Assembly: GCA_019635275.1 (NCBI GenBank)
Contig: JAHBZV010000022.1
Span: 1 to 45,643 of the forward strand
Length of the DNA: 45,643 nucleotides
Source: Burkholderiaceae bacterium
GTDB taxonomy: Bacteria > Pseudomonadota > Gammaproteobacteria > Burkholderiales > Burkholderiaceae_E
Direction of reading: 5' to 3'
Below, piece by piece: positions 17,021 to 26,017 of this stretch (positions within the stretch are counted from its first letter, which is position 1; every line of letters begins with the position of its first letter). Below the pieces are notes generated by a model. The model had not been told where the DNA came from. It did no database searches and saw nothing but the letters and a program-made list of their open reading frames with translations. Position numbers and translations under genes: made by a program.

Positions 17021-19429
17021 TCAGTCGCTGCGCGCGGGGACCAGCGACGTGCCAGGACGCAGCGGCACGACGACCTCGTTCGGCGCGGTCTGGATGACGG
17101 TGCTGGGCCGCGATGCCGACACCGGCGCCGGCGCCTGCGTCGCCAGTTCGGCAGCCGCCGGAGCGACCGGACCCTGCGGAGCGGTCGAACCCTGCGGAGC
17201 GGCCGGGCCCGCCGGGGCCGGGCCCGCGGGCGCCTTGGGCGCGCGCGCCGGCGGCGACGGCATCGGCGGCATCGGATCGGGCTTCATGTCGGGAAGCGCC
17301 CAGTGCGACGGCAGCGCCGAGTCGCCGCGCACGCCACGGATGTAGTCGTAGCGATCCGCGGTGATGCCGTGCGCGTCGGCGCCGTCGCGAACGATGACCG
17401 GCCGCAGGAACACCAGCAGGTTGGTCTTGACGCGCCTGCGCGAGTCGTAGCGGAACAGCTGTCCGACGACCGGCACGTCGCCGAGTCCCGGCACCTTGTC
17501 CTCGTTGCCCTCGATCTTCTCCTCGATCAGGCCGCCGAGCACGATGATCTGCCCGTCGTCGACCAGCACGTTGGACTCGATCGCGCGCCGGTTCGTGATG
17601 ATGCCCGCCGATAGCGTCGTGCTCTGGACGCTGGAGACCTCCTGGAAGATCTGCAGCTTGACGGTGCCCGATTCGGACACCTGCGGCTTGACGCGCAGCG
17701 TCGTGCCGACGTCCTTGCGTTCGATCGTCTGGAACGCGTTGAGCGACGCGCCGGTGGTCGCGTTCGTCGAGTACTGGCCGGTCACGAAGGGCACGTTCTG
17801 GCCGATGACGATGCGCGCCTCCTCGTTGTCGAGGGTGAGCAGGTTGGGCGTGGCCAGGATGTTCGCGTTGGCGCCGCTCTGCAGCGCCCGCGCGAGAAAG
17901 CCGAGGTTGAGGATCTCGCCCACGCCGGGGACGTTGATCGTGCCGCGCACCACGCCTAGGTTCAGGCCGGTGCCGACCGAGCCGACGTTGGCGGCGACAT
18001 CGAGGATGTTCGAGCCGGTGCCGCGCGCCGGCAGGTTGGTGCCGCCGATGACCCGCGTCGAGCCCTGCGGCGATCCCAGGAATTGCCACTGCACGCCGAG
18101 CTCGGCGGCCTTCTCGGCGCTGATCTCGACGATCAGCGACTCGATGAACACCTGCGCACGCCGCGCGTCGAGCTTGTCGATCACGGCGCGCAGGTTGCGG
18201 TAGACCGGCTCGGGCGCGGTGATGATCAGCGAGTTCGTCGCCGGATCGGCCGCGATGATCGCGCCGCCTGCATTCACGGTGACCGGCGCGTTGCTCGAGG
18301 GCTGAAGCGGCGACGTGGCCGCGGTCTGCCCCTGGGTGCCCGTCGGGCCGGTCTGCAGCGCCGAGCCCTGCGGCATCTGCGACGGCGGCGTCTGCGAGGT
18401 CGTCAGCGGGCCGGACGAGCCGCCGCCCCCGCCCTCGCCGCCCAGCACGCCGCGCAGCGTCTGCGCGAGCTTCACCGCCTCGGCGTTGCGCAGGTAGACC
18501 ACGTTGATGTTCCCGGGCCTGGCGCTCGGCTGGTCGAGTCGTGCGATCAGGCTCTTGGCCAGGTTCAGCCTAGCCGGGCTGGCAGCGCGGATCAGGATGG
18601 AGTTCAGCCGCGGATCGGCGAGCACCGCGACCCGCTGGCCCGGGTCGACCTGTGCGCCCGGGCCGCCGCGCGAGGCATCCTCGAGCAGGCGCGACACCGC
18701 GACCGCGATGTCGCTGGCCACCGCGTACTCGACCGGCACGACCTCGACTTCGCCGGTCGACGGGCTGTCGAGCGTCGCGACGATCCGCGCGATGCGCTGC
18801 AGGTTGGCCGCGTAATCGGTGACGACCAGCGAGTTGTTGTTCGGGTACGCGACGATCGTGTTGTTGGGCGAGATCAGCGGCCGCAGCACGGGCACCAGGT
18901 TGGTGGCCGACTCGTAGTTGAGCCGGAAGATCTGCGTCACGACCTGGTCGCCGGCCGCCGACGGGGCCCGGCCGGCGGTCACCGGCGTCGCCTGCAGCTT
19001 CGCGTCGGCCTCCGGAACGATCTTCGTGAGCGTCCCGGTCTCGACGACCGCGAAGCCCTGCGAACGCAGCGCCGACTGCAGCAGTTGCCACGCCTGCGCG
19101 CGCGTCACCGGGCGCGGCGTCTCGAGGGTCATCTTGCCGCGCACGCGCGGATCGATGACGAACGTGCGGTTGAGCAGGTGCCCGAACGCGCCGACCACGG
19201 AATCGACGTCGGCATCCTTGAAGTTCAGCGTGACGGTGTCGTTCGCCGCGCTGCCGTTCGCGGGCGCTGCCGCCGGCTGGGCCTGGGCGGGCGCCATGCC
19301 GACCGCGCAGGCCAGCGCCAGCGCGCCGCCTGCGGCGACACGCCGCGCGAGCGCGCGGATCCGTCGCAGCGGCAGGCCGCCGACCGGCGGATGCGCGGGC
19401 CTGTGCCCGCCTCGGTTATGCACGCTCAT
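17021..19429 (-). CDS. gspD: type II secretion secretin GspD
   Basis: Outer-membrane channel of the system, 802 residues. A long arginine-rich leader precedes the signal sequence core (cleavage near APAQAQPA). The N0 domain (VTLNFKDADVDSVVGAFGHLL) and N1-N3 domains follow, with a Gly/Ser/Gln-rich linker in N3 (about residues 330-390). The secretin domain ends with VPGLGDVPVVGQLF and TNLLVFLRPVIV. Beyond it is a tail of about 90 residues rich in Pro and Ala with repeated APQG and APAGPA units, longer than the usual S-domain. The ATG overlaps the gspN stop by four bases. Confidence 0.95.
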   Translation of the reverse strand: MSVHNRGGHRPAHPPVGGLPLRRIRALARRVAAGGALALACAVGMAPAQAQPAAAPANGSAANDTVTLNFKDADVDSVVGAFGHLLNRTFVIDPRVRGKMTLETPRPVTRAQAWQLLQSALRSQGFAVVETGTLTKIVPEADAKLQATPVTAGRAPSAAGDQVVTQIFRLNYESATNLVPVLRPLISPNNTIVAYPNNNSLVVTDYAANLQRIARIVATLDSPSTGEVEVVPVEYAVASDIAVAVSRLLEDASRGGPGAQVDPGQRVAVLADPRLNSILIRAASPARLNLAKSLIARLDQPSARPGNINVVYLRNAEAVKLAQTLRGVLGGEGGGGGSSGPLTTSQTPPSQMPQGSALQTGPTGTQGQTAATSPLQPSSNAPVTVNAGGAIIAADPATNSLIITAPEPVYRNLRAVIDKLDARRAQVFIESLIVEISAEKAAELGVQWQFLGSPQGSTRVIGGTNLPARGTGSNILDVAANVGSVGTGLNLGVVRGTINVPGVGEILNLGFLARALQSGANANILATPNLLTLDNEEARIVIGQNVPFVTGQYSTNATTGASLNAFQTIERKDVGTTLRVKPQVSESGTVKLQIFQEVSSVQSTTLSAGIITNRRAIESNVLVDDGQIIVLGGLIEEKIEGNEDKVPGLGDVPVVGQLFRYDSRRRVKTNLLVFLRPVIVRDGADAHGITADRYDYIRGVRGDSALPSHWALPDMKPDPMPPMPSPPARAPKAPAGPAPAGPAAPQGSTAPQGPVAPAAAELATQAPAPVSASRPSTVIQTAPNEVVVPLRPGTSLVPARSD

Positions 19430-20214
19430 GCCCCTATTTTAATGATCGTCTTCTCGCCATCCCGTCGGCCGATCAAGCCGAGGAACGAATTCAGGCTCGC
19501 CTGGGCCGCCGGGTCGGCGCTGGCCTCGGCGGTGAATCGCAGCCCGCCCTGTGCGCTGAAGGTGCCGCTGCCCTGCAACCGCAGCGGGCCGGCCAGCGTC
19601 TGGATGCCGAGGTCGGCCTGCCCGCCCCGGCCGATGATCTCGACGCGGTAGCTGCCGAGCGGCCGGACCGGAGTCATCGCCGACGAGGCGTCGCGCAATT
19701 CGATCTGCGCCCGACCTTCAAGCCCACCTTGCTTGAGCGTCAGGTTTTCCCAGCGCAGGCTCAGCGCGCCGGACGGCCGCAAGGTATTCCACGGCGAGCC
19801 CATGCGGCCGAGCTCGACCGAGGGCAGCGCCAGCGAGCCGCCCCCCACCCGGATTTCGCCGTACCCGCCCTGGACCCGAACCGGCTGGGTCATGCCGTCG
19901 ACGCGGATCGACGCGTCGACCTGCCCGATCAGCAGCGGCAACTGGCGCAGTCCCCAGTCTATCCGACCCGGCACCGCGACACCGGGCACGGCTTGCTGCG
20001 CGCCGGACTCGGCGCCGGTATCGACCAGCACCAACCGGCCCGAGCCGCGCCAGATCGTTCCGTCGGTCTCGGCCAGGCGCATCCGCCCACCGGTGGCGCG
20101 CTCGATCGCGCGGTCGGCGAAGCTGGCTGGCGCCGCACCGATCAGCGTCAATGCCGCGCCGACCAGGCCCGCCAACGCATAGGCCACCATCCGCCCGGGT
20201 CGCATCCGCATCAT
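19426..20214 (-). CDS. gspN: type II secretion protein GspN
   Basis: A 262-residue GspN, an accessory protein found in only some type II systems. One N-terminal transmembrane helix (about residues 8-30) anchors a periplasmic beta-rich domain containing the family motifs TDGTIWRGSGRLVL and IDWGLRQLPLLIGQVDA. Both ends overlap neighbours by four bases (ATGA with gspM upstream and with gspD downstream), which places it firmly in the operon. Its exact task is not settled in the family; it is dispensable in several systems. Confidence 0.88.
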   Translation of the reverse strand: MMRMRPGRMVAYALAGLVGAALTLIGAAPASFADRAIERATGGRMRLAETDGTIWRGSGRLVLVDTGAESGAQQAVPGVAVPGRIDWGLRQLPLLIGQVDASIRVDGMTQPVRVQGGYGEIRVGGGSLALPSVELGRMGSPWNTLRPSGALSLRWENLTLKQGGLEGRAQIELRDASSAMTPVRPLGSYRVEIIGRGGQADLGIQTLAGPLRLQGSGTFSAQGGLRFTAEASADPAAQASLNSFLGLIGRRDGEKTIIKIGA

Positions 20215-20711
20215 CGGGCCTCCCGGCGTGGCATTTCGAGCGCCAGGCGCACCGACACCACGCCGATGCCGGTCTCGCGCGTCACCGCGGCGTCGACGAC
20301 GCGCAGGCGGGTCTCGCGTGCCGCCGCATCGAGCCAGGCGAGCCAGGCGGCGTAGGGCACGCTCTTGAAGCGCAGCTCGAACAGGTTGCCGGTGAGCGTG
20401 AGCTGGGCCAGCGCAGGCTTCAGGCCCGCGCCTTCGATCGATTTTTCGAGCTGCGCCTTCACCGCCTGCGGCGAATCACTTCCCGCGGGCACGGCGCCAA
20501 GCCGGCGTGCCTCGTCGGCCATCTGTTCGACCTGCGCCAGCTGCGAGCGCATCGCGGGCAGCTCGGCCTGCAGGCGCTGCCGCGCGGTCCAGGCCGGCTC
20601 GAACAGCAGGAGCCAGAGCGCCGCCGCGACCAGCAGCGCAGCGCCGGCCACCACGATGCGCCGCTCGCGCGGCGTCATCAGTTGCCACCTCTGGAGCAGG
20701 GTCTCGAGCAT
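20211..20711 (-). CDS. gspM: type II secretion protein GspM
   Basis: A 166-residue bitopic inner-membrane protein of the assembly platform. The pattern is typical: short cytoplasmic N-terminus (TPRERRIVVAGAA), one transmembrane helix at about residues 20-37, a coiled-coil-like stretch, then a small ferredoxin-like periplasmic domain ending in VSVRLALEMPRR. It partners GspL, which lies directly upstream in the operon with a 13-base gap. The ATGA overlap with gspN suggests coupled translation. Confidence 0.9.
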   Translation of the reverse strand: MLETLLQRWQLMTPRERRIVVAGAALLVAAALWLLLFEPAWTARQRLQAELPAMRSQLAQVEQMADEARRLGAVPAGSDSPQAVKAQLEKSIEGAGLKPALAQLTLTGNLFELRFKSVPYAAWLAWLDAAARETRLRVVDAAVTRETGIGVVSVRLALEMPRREAR

Positions 20712-20724
20712 CGCCTCGCCCCGC

Positions 20725-22155
20725 TCAGCGCAACAACGCGACGGTCGCGGTCGGCTCGCGCTCGCCGTCGAACTTCACCGACAACCCCTGCCGCTGGCTG
20801 TCGCGCAGCAACAGGTCGCGCACCGAGCGCGCCTCGTAGAAGCCGGGCTGGAACCGTACCCTGAGGCGGCCGTCGCGATACTCGACGCTCGCCAGCGAAT
20901 CGGTGGCCTGCCCGCCCAGCGCGAGCGCAAAGCGGCTCACGAGCGGTACGAAATCCTCGGGTCCGGCCTGGCCCGCGCGGGTGCGCAGGCTGGCGACCTC
21001 GCGCTGCATCTGCAGCAGCGGATCGACGACCAGCTGCGTATTCGGAAACGCCTGCCGGAAACTTCGCTCGATCTGCGCCTTCAGCGCCGCGCGCTCCTGG
21101 GCGAGGGTGCCCCAGTGCAGATTCAGTCCGAGCAAGGCCGCGGCCAGGCTGGCGCCGCCGAGGATCGCCGGCACGCGCCAGGCGCGCCAGTCGATGTCCG
21201 CGAACCACCGGCCCGCGGCATTGCCGCGGCGCGCACCGAGCAGGTCGATGGGCGCCGGCAGCGGAAACGGCAGCGCGCGGATGTCGGCGTCGAATCCGGC
21301 ACGCGAAGCCGCCTTGAGCACCGGCGTCTGCCAGCTCGCGTCCTCGACGAACACCGCCAGGCGACGCCGCAGTCGGGGCGGCTCCGACGGCAGTTCGCGC
21401 GCGGCGAGGCCCACGACGGCGTCGCCATGGGCCGCCCCGGACGTGGCCACAGCAGGCTCGGCAGCGGCGGCCTGCGGCGCGAACGGCGCCGTCGGCGTTC
21501 CGGCGCTCGCCAGCATCGCCACGATCGCCTCGGCGCGAAAGTCGGGGTCGGGCGAGGCTCCCCAGCCGATGCCGTCGAGCAGGCCGGTACGCAACGCCAG
21601 GCCATCGTTCAGGCAGGCGAGCGCCGTCCGATCGGCGCCCACCGGCAGCGCCAGCTGCGCCGGCCACGCGCCCTGGACTGCGATGCCGCGGCGCTCGAAC
21701 GCGCCGACCACGAACTCCAGCCAGCCGCGGTCGATCGCCGCGACCAGCCGGCGTCCCTCGCCGCCCACCCGCGGACCGACCGCATAGGCGCAGGTCTGCG
21801 GGTCCTGCAGCAGCATTTCCTCGACGATGTTGGGCAGCGCCTGCTGAAGCCGCGCCCCGGAAAGCGCCGGGACGGTGACCTGCAGCAGGTTGACGTCGCG
21901 CGCGTCGAAGATCAGCGTGGCCGTCTTGAGCACCGGCAACGCGTCGAGGCTCACGCGGACGTAGCGGGCCGTGCTCGCGCTGCCGAACACGGTGACCGGC
22001 AGTCCGCCGGGGTTCGCCGCACCGCCGACCTTCTCGGACACCCCCACCGGCAACATCGCGAGCAGCACCGGCTCGGTCGCGAACGCCCGCTCGCCGATCG
22101 CGCGCGGCGGCACCCAGACGATCGCCTGGCCCTTTCTCAGTACCTGTGCTGCCAT
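20725..22155 (-). CDS. gspL: type II secretion protein GspL
   Basis: A 476-residue platform protein that recruits GspE to the membrane. The N-terminal part (to about residue 215) is the actin-like cytoplasmic domain, followed by an Ala/Pro-rich linker with insertions (about 215-255). A single transmembrane helix lies at about residues 325-345 (VPAILGGASLAAALLGLN), then a periplasmic GspL-C domain starting near LAQERAALKAQIERSFRQAFP. It begins within the last codons of gspK (19-base overlap) and is followed by its partner gspM. Confidence 0.92.
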   Translation of the reverse strand: MAAQVLRKGQAIVWVPPRAIGERAFATEPVLLAMLPVGVSEKVGGAANPGGLPVTVFGSASTARYVRVSLDALPVLKTATLIFDARDVNLLQVTVPALSGARLQQALPNIVEEMLLQDPQTCAYAVGPRVGGEGRRLVAAIDRGWLEFVVGAFERRGIAVQGAWPAQLALPVGADRTALACLNDGLALRTGLLDGIGWGASPDPDFRAEAIVAMLASAGTPTAPFAPQAAAAEPAVATSGAAHGDAVVGLAARELPSEPPRLRRRLAVFVEDASWQTPVLKAASRAGFDADIRALPFPLPAPIDLLGARRGNAAGRWFADIDWRAWRVPAILGGASLAAALLGLNLHWGTLAQERAALKAQIERSFRQAFPNTQLVVDPLLQMQREVASLRTRAGQAGPEDFVPLVSRFALALGGQATDSLASVEYRDGRLRVRFQPGFYEARSVRDLLLRDSQRQGLSVKFDGEREPTATVALLR

Positions 22156-23126
22156 ATGAGTTCCACGCGGCTGGCGCCGCGGTACAGGAGCGCTTCGCTC
22201 TGCGATTCGACCCGCCCGAAGCGTACCATCCCCCTCACGAGAAAGAAGTCCGAGCCGACGGACAGCAGGTTGGCCGGCAGCACCGGCGCGCCGTCGAAGC
22301 GCGACCGGGCGACGTCCAGGCTCGCGAAGAACGTCCGCGCGCGCACGCCTTCGACGAAGCGCCGCGCCGCCTGCAGGTCGATGTCGACCACCTCGGCGGC
22401 CAGCACCTCGGGGGGCGCGGTATTGATGTTGACCTTCGTGTTCTCGGTGACGAACTCGGCGGCGCCGCTGCGAACCCGCTTGGGCAGGAAGATGACGAAC
22501 GGCTCGAGCGCGGTGATTGTCGCCTCGTCGAAACCGGGCACGGTGCGAAGGTCGGCCAGCTTGAGCAGCGGCAGCGCCGACGCCGGCGCGCGCTTGCCCT
22601 GCACCAGCGGCGGGTACGCCTGCTGCAGCCGCGCCTGCAACAGGCCGGCCAGGTTCTCGGGGCGGCCGACGATCGCCAGCAGCCGCTCGAAGGCCTCGCG
22701 ATGCACGGCCGACGGCAGCCCGTCGATCACCAGGTTGTTCAGGTTCATTCGCGCCTGCGCGTCGAACATCTGGCCCGCCATCCGCGCCTTGGCTCCGGTG
22801 TCCGTCAGTCGCGCGCCGCCGGTCACCGTCTCGTCGAGCACGGTCTCGGCGACCGGCGTCGCCCAGAGTTCGTTCAGGTGATCGACGGCACCGGTGCTGG
22901 CCCGGTCGACCCGCAACACGACCGACGCCCAGTCGAGCACCGCCGTCTCGATCCAGCGCATCTGCGCGAGCGCGAGCCGGTTCTCGACCGATCGCACGGT
23001 GACGTGCTCGCGCCAGAACAGGCTGCTCACGATCAGGGTCGCCAGCGTGATCACCAGCAGCACGCTGATGATCGCCACGCCCGCCTGGGCGGTTCGCGGG
23101 CGGCCGGCCGCAGTGCGCGTGCGCAC
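22137..23126 (-). CDS. gspK: type II secretion minor pseudopilin GspK
   Basis: Large minor pseudopilin that caps the pseudopilus tip, 329 residues from a GTG at 23126, two bases after the gspJ stop. The prepilin site is QAG|VAIISVLLVITLATLIVSSLFW, with Gly16 and a hydrophobic helix. As is usual for GspK, the +5 glutamate is absent. The rest matches the family alpha domain: DAQARMNLNNLV, the helix-hairpin segment DLRTVPGFDEATI and the calcium-site-bearing NINTAPPEVLAAE. The gene ends inside gspL. Confidence 0.92.
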   Translation of the reverse strand: MRTRTAAGRPRTAQAGVAIISVLLVITLATLIVSSLFWREHVTVRSVENRLALAQMRWIETAVLDWASVVLRVDRASTGAVDHLNELWATPVAETVLDETVTGGARLTDTGAKARMAGQMFDAQARMNLNNLVIDGLPSAVHREAFERLLAIVGRPENLAGLLQARLQQAYPPLVQGKRAPASALPLLKLADLRTVPGFDEATITALEPFVIFLPKRVRSGAAEFVTENTKVNINTAPPEVLAAEVVDIDLQAARRFVEGVRARTFFASLDVARSRFDGAPVLPANLLSVGSDFFLVRGMVRFGRVESQSEALLYRGASRVELIWQHRY

Positions 23127-23128
23127 GC

Positions 23129-23791
23129 TCAGTCCGCCACCGCGAAGACGCGCACGATGCGCTCGCCGCGACGCACCAGCGTCAGCTCGACGCCGGTGAG
23201 CTGCGGCACCACGGGACGCACCCCGGCGGGCTGCGCGGCCGCCGCCGCCGGAAGTTGTGCGGCCACCAGCAACGGAGCGAGTGCCGCCGCCGGCAGCCAG
23301 CCGCGGCCGTCGAGCCAGCCGCGAAACTCGATCGCCTGCACGTCGCGCATGATCGGCTGCCAGGTGAACGGCGTGGCCGGCACCTTCTGCGCGCCGTCGG
23401 GGGACGGCGCCGCCCAGAGGCTGAAGCCGCGCTCGAAGACCCCGTCGCGCAGCCGGTAGATCACGCGCTGGACCTGGACCGCGTCCGACCCGCGCGTCTC
23501 GCGAAGCAGCCCGAGCGACGGCGGCTCGCGCTCGCCTGCCATCGAGAACGAGATCGAGGGCTCGGCCAGCCCGAGCAGGCGGATCGGCCACGACCGGCGC
23601 AGGTCCTCCTCCATCTGCGTCATCGCGACCGTGAGCGAACGCAGGTCGTCGGACGTCGAGACGATCCGGTCGCGCCCGCGCAGCACCGAGTCCATTCCGC
23701 GCCACGTGAGCACCGCCAGCACCGACAGCAAGGCGACGGCCACCAGCAGCTCGAGCAGCGTGAAGCCGTGGGCCGAGCGGCGGCGGCTCAC
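23129..23791 (-). CDS. gspJ: type II secretion minor pseudopilin GspJ
   Basis: Minor pseudopilin of 220 residues, starting at a GTG (23791) that overlaps the gspI stop as GTGA. That start gives a short basic leader and the cleavage site HG|FTLLELLVAVALLSVLAV with Gly9 and Glu14. The body shows the family's MTQMEEDLRRS and a long Ala/Pro-rich insertion near the C-terminus (about residues 170-195) that other GspJ proteins mostly lack. It forms the tip complex with GspI, GspK and GspH. Confidence 0.92.
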   Translation of the reverse strand: MSRRRSAHGFTLLELLVAVALLSVLAVLTWRGMDSVLRGRDRIVSTSDDLRSLTVAMTQMEEDLRRSWPIRLLGLAEPSISFSMAGEREPPSLGLLRETRGSDAVQVQRVIYRLRDGVFERGFSLWAAPSPDGAQKVPATPFTWQPIMRDVQAIEFRGWLDGRGWLPAAALAPLLVAAQLPAAAAAQPAGVRPVVPQLTGVELTLVRRGERIVRVFAVAD

Positions 23792-24210
23792 GGCAGCCTC
23801 GTCGAGAACCCGACCAGCCGGGCCAGGCGGAAGGTGCCGTCCTCGTTGAACACGCTCACCTCGACCCGGCGAAACAGCGGGTTGGGCGTCTGGATCACGT
23901 CCTCGCGGCACACCATGACCACGTTCGCCTGGCTGCAGTCGTACTGCCGCCTGCCCGCGTTGGGCCATTCGTGGGCGATGCGGATCTGCGCCAGCCGGTT
24001 CTCGGCGCTCCACTGCGCCAGCGTGCGGCTGCGCAGGTCGGCACTGCTCACGGCCAGCGACGCCGTCGCGCGGATCGCAGCCATCAGCGCGACCGCGGCG
24101 ATCGTCATCGCGATCAGCACCTCGATCAGCGTGAACCCGCGCGCACGCCGGACGTCCTGGCACCCGGCGCCCGGGCGCGCGGCGCGGATTGGAGTGCGCC
24201 GTGCCCGCAT
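23788..24210 (-). CDS. gspI: type II secretion minor pseudopilin GspI
   Basis: A 140-residue minor pseudopilin. After a long basic leader of 25 residues comes the prepilin peptidase site ARG|FTLIEVLIAMTIAAVALMA (Gly25, Glu30), followed by the GspI body with WSAENRLAQIRI and a C-terminal LARLVGF. The long leader comes from the start overlapping the gspH stop by one base. No in-frame methionine occurs nearer the cleavage site. It initiates the pseudopilus tip with GspJ and GspK. Confidence 0.92.
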   Translation of the reverse strand: MRARRTPIRAARPGAGCQDVRRARGFTLIEVLIAMTIAAVALMAAIRATASLAVSSADLRSRTLAQWSAENRLAQIRIAHEWPNAGRRQYDCSQANVVMVCREDVIQTPNPLFRRVEVSVFNEDGTFRLARLVGFSTRLP

Positions 24211-24686
24211 CAGCGCACCTCGAAGGCGCCGAGGCCGTTGGCGACGATCGCCGCGCTCGTGTCACCGCGGCTCAGGTGCAGCACGAATGGCGCGTCGATC
24301 TGGTCGCGACCGAACTCGATCTCGCGCCGGCCGTCGGCACGCTCGACGCGCAGCCGCGTCGGCTGTTCCCAATTGCGCTCGCGCAGGTCGCGATCGTCGA
24401 GCACCGGTTGCCAGCGACGCTCGCGCCAGACGAAGAAGCCATAGCGCTCGTCGTCGGCCTCGAAGCGGATCGGCGCGCCGCGCACCTGCGCTTCCTCGCG
24501 CGCGAGCACCAGCAGTTGCGACAGCCGCTCGGCCTCGAAGCGCAGGCTGCGGTCGAAGCCGCCGATCGACAGCGACACGATGCCGATGAGCACGCCGGCG
24601 ATCACCATCGCGACGAGCAGTTCGAGCAGCGTGAAGCCTGTCTCGCGCGGCCGGGCATCGAAGACCGGCCCGTTCACGCGCTGCAT
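24210..24686 (-). CDS. gspH: type II secretion minor pseudopilin GspH
   Basis: A 158-residue minor pseudopilin with prepilin site ETG|FTLLELLVAMVIAGVLIGIV (Gly17, Glu22). The body has the GspH/FimT pattern: RFEAERLSQLLVLAREEAQVRG, then GFFVWRERRWQPV and a C-terminal beta-rich part. It lies 40 bases after gspG, the widest gap in the gsp run, and is joined to gspI by a one-base overlap. Confidence 0.92.
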   Translation of the reverse strand: MQRVNGPVFDARPRETGFTLLELLVAMVIAGVLIGIVSLSIGGFDRSLRFEAERLSQLLVLAREEAQVRGAPIRFEADDERYGFFVWRERRWQPVLDDRDLRERNWEQPTRLRVERADGRREIEFGRDQIDAPFVLHLSRGDTSAAIVANGLGAFEVR

Positions 24687-24726
24687 GGCCTTCCGCGTCT
24701 TCGTGGGACGCCTTGTGGGGCGCCGG

Positions 24727-25179
24727 CTACCGGTTCAGCGACCAGTTGCCGATGTCTGCGGCAACGCCCTCGCCGCCGGGCTGCCCGTCGGCGCCCAGAC
24801 TGAACACGTCGATCTCGCCGCGCACGCCCGGGTTCAGGTACTGGTAGGGCTTGCCCCAGGGATCGACCGGGGCCTGCTTCAGATAGGCCTTCCAGTTCGG
24901 CGGCAGCGGCTCGACCGTCGGACGCTGCGCGAGCGCGGCCAGCCCCTGGTCGGTGGTCGGGTAACGCTGGTTGTCGAGCCGGTAGAGGTCGAGCGCCTGG
25001 AGAATCTGCGCAATCTCGGTCTGCGCGGCCTTGACCCTCGCTTCGTCCGGCTTGCTCATGATGCGCGGCACGGCGATGGCGGCCAGGACCCCGAGGATCA
25101 CGATGACGACCATGATCTCGATCAGCGTGAAGCCGCGCTGGCGCGCATGCGGCCTTCGATCGGCCGACGGACGGTGCAT
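24727..25179 (-). CDS. gspG: type II secretion major pseudopilin GspG
   Basis: Major pseudopilin, 150 residues, of the length usual for the family. The prepilin site is [21 protein letters not shown] (Gly16, Glu21), followed by the diagnostic segments [16 protein letters not shown] and [13 protein letters not shown] and the calcium-site region near the C-terminus ([18 protein letters not shown]). It is the first gene of the minus-strand gsp operon, divergent from gspC with a 75-base gap. The prepilin peptidase gene (gspO/pilD) is not in the window. Confidence 0.96.
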   Translation of the reverse strand: MHRPSADRRPHARQRGFTLIEIMVVIVILGVLAAIAVPRIMSKPDEARVKAAQTEIAQILQALDLYRLDNQRYPTTDQGLAALAQRPTVEPLPPNWKAYLKQAPVDPWGKPYQYLNPGVRGEIDVFSLGADGQPGGEGVAADIGNWSLNR

Positions 25180-25254
25180 CGATACTCCGGAAAAGTGCCT
25201 TGACGACTCGGGCTATGATACCAGTGGATTTCCGCACCCTCCCCACCCACCGAG
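25180..25254. promoter_or_regulatory. divergent gspG/gspC promoter region
   Basis: The 75-base gap separates two divergent secretion genes, so it should hold a promoter in each direction. The segment GCTATGATACC (25213-25223) offers a -10-like TATGAT on the plus strand. On the minus strand it offers an extended -10, TGGTATCAT. No well-placed -35 box is visible for either. If both are used, the two promoters overlap almost completely, which would keep gspC and gspG-F in step. Confidence 0.35.
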
Positions 25255-25977
25255 ATGCGCTTCAAACGAACGGTCGCCTCGCGCCGATGGACGCCGCTGG
25301 CGGCCTCGCTCGCGATGTTCGCGCTGCTGTGCGCGACGATCGCCTATTGGGCGCTGCAACTGCTCGCTCCGGCGGTTCCGATCGCGCCGGCGGGCTCGCT
25401 GGCCGACCAGCGCGACGCCCCCGACCTCGTCGCGGCAGGCAGGCTGTTCGGCATGCCGGTCGGTGGCCGTGGCGCCGCCCAGGTGGCCGTGGTCTCCAAC
25501 ATCCAGGTACTCGGCGTCGCGGCGAGCGAGGTCCGCGGCAGCGCGGTCCTCGTGGTCGACGGCAAGCCGCCGAAGGCCTACATGGTCGGCGACGCAGTGG
25601 GCGCCGATGCGAAGCTGGTCGAGGTGCGCTCCGACGCTGCGATCATCGAGCGCAACGGCGCGCGGGTCGAGCTGGCCGCGCCGCAGCGCCCGTCGGTCGC
25701 CACGCTCTCGAGCGGACCGGCGCGCTCCGACGCGAGCTCGGCCGCCATCGCGCCGCCGGTGCCCGCTGCGGCGCCCGTGCCGCCCCCGACGGTCGCCGCC
25801 CCGCCGCCCCCGCAGCCCGCCCCCGGCCCGATCAACGGACGCAGCCCCGGGCCGCCCGCGACGACGCCAGCCCCCTCGCAGCCCGAGGCGACCGGCGCCC
25901 CGGTGGCCGAGCAACCCGGCGTGCCGGCGCAGCAGCCCGCGGCGGTCGCCGACCAGCCCGGGCCTGTTTCGCGATGA
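25255..25977 (+). CDS. gspC: type II secretion protein GspC
   Basis: Bitopic inner-membrane protein that links the platform to the secretin, 240 residues. A cytoplasmic N-terminus rich in basic residues is followed by one transmembrane helix (about residues 15-37). The homology region is clear: [42 protein letters not shown] and [15 protein letters not shown]. After about residue 145 the protein becomes a Pro/Ala/Gln-rich low-complexity tail, where many GspC have a PDZ or coiled-coil domain. The gene stands alone opposite the rest of the gsp genes, with thyA 40 bases behind. Confidence 0.9.
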   Translation: MRFKRTVASRRWTPLAASLAMFALLCATIAYWALQLLAPAVPIAPAGSLADQRDAPDLVAAGRLFGMPVGGRGAAQVAVVSNIQVLGVAASEVRGSAVLVVDGKPPKAYMVGDAVGADAKLVEVRSDAAIIERNGARVELAAPQRPSVATLSSGPARSDASSAAIAPPVPAAAPVPPPTVAAPPPPQPAPGPINGRSPGPPATTPAPSQPEATGAPVAEQPGVPAQQPAAVADQPGPVSR

Positions 25978-26017
25978 ACCCACCTTCCGTCGAACGCACC
26001 GCTACCCGCATCGCGCG

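Noticed and set aside
17010-18089. Extension of gspE upstream into gspD
   Set aside because: The extra sequence is a shadow frame of the secretin gene. Real GspE similarity begins at the ATG at 17009.
25031-26017. Extension of thyA across gspC
   Set aside because: The upstream translation is low-complexity and lies over gspC. ThyA from 26018 has the exact family length and Cys146.
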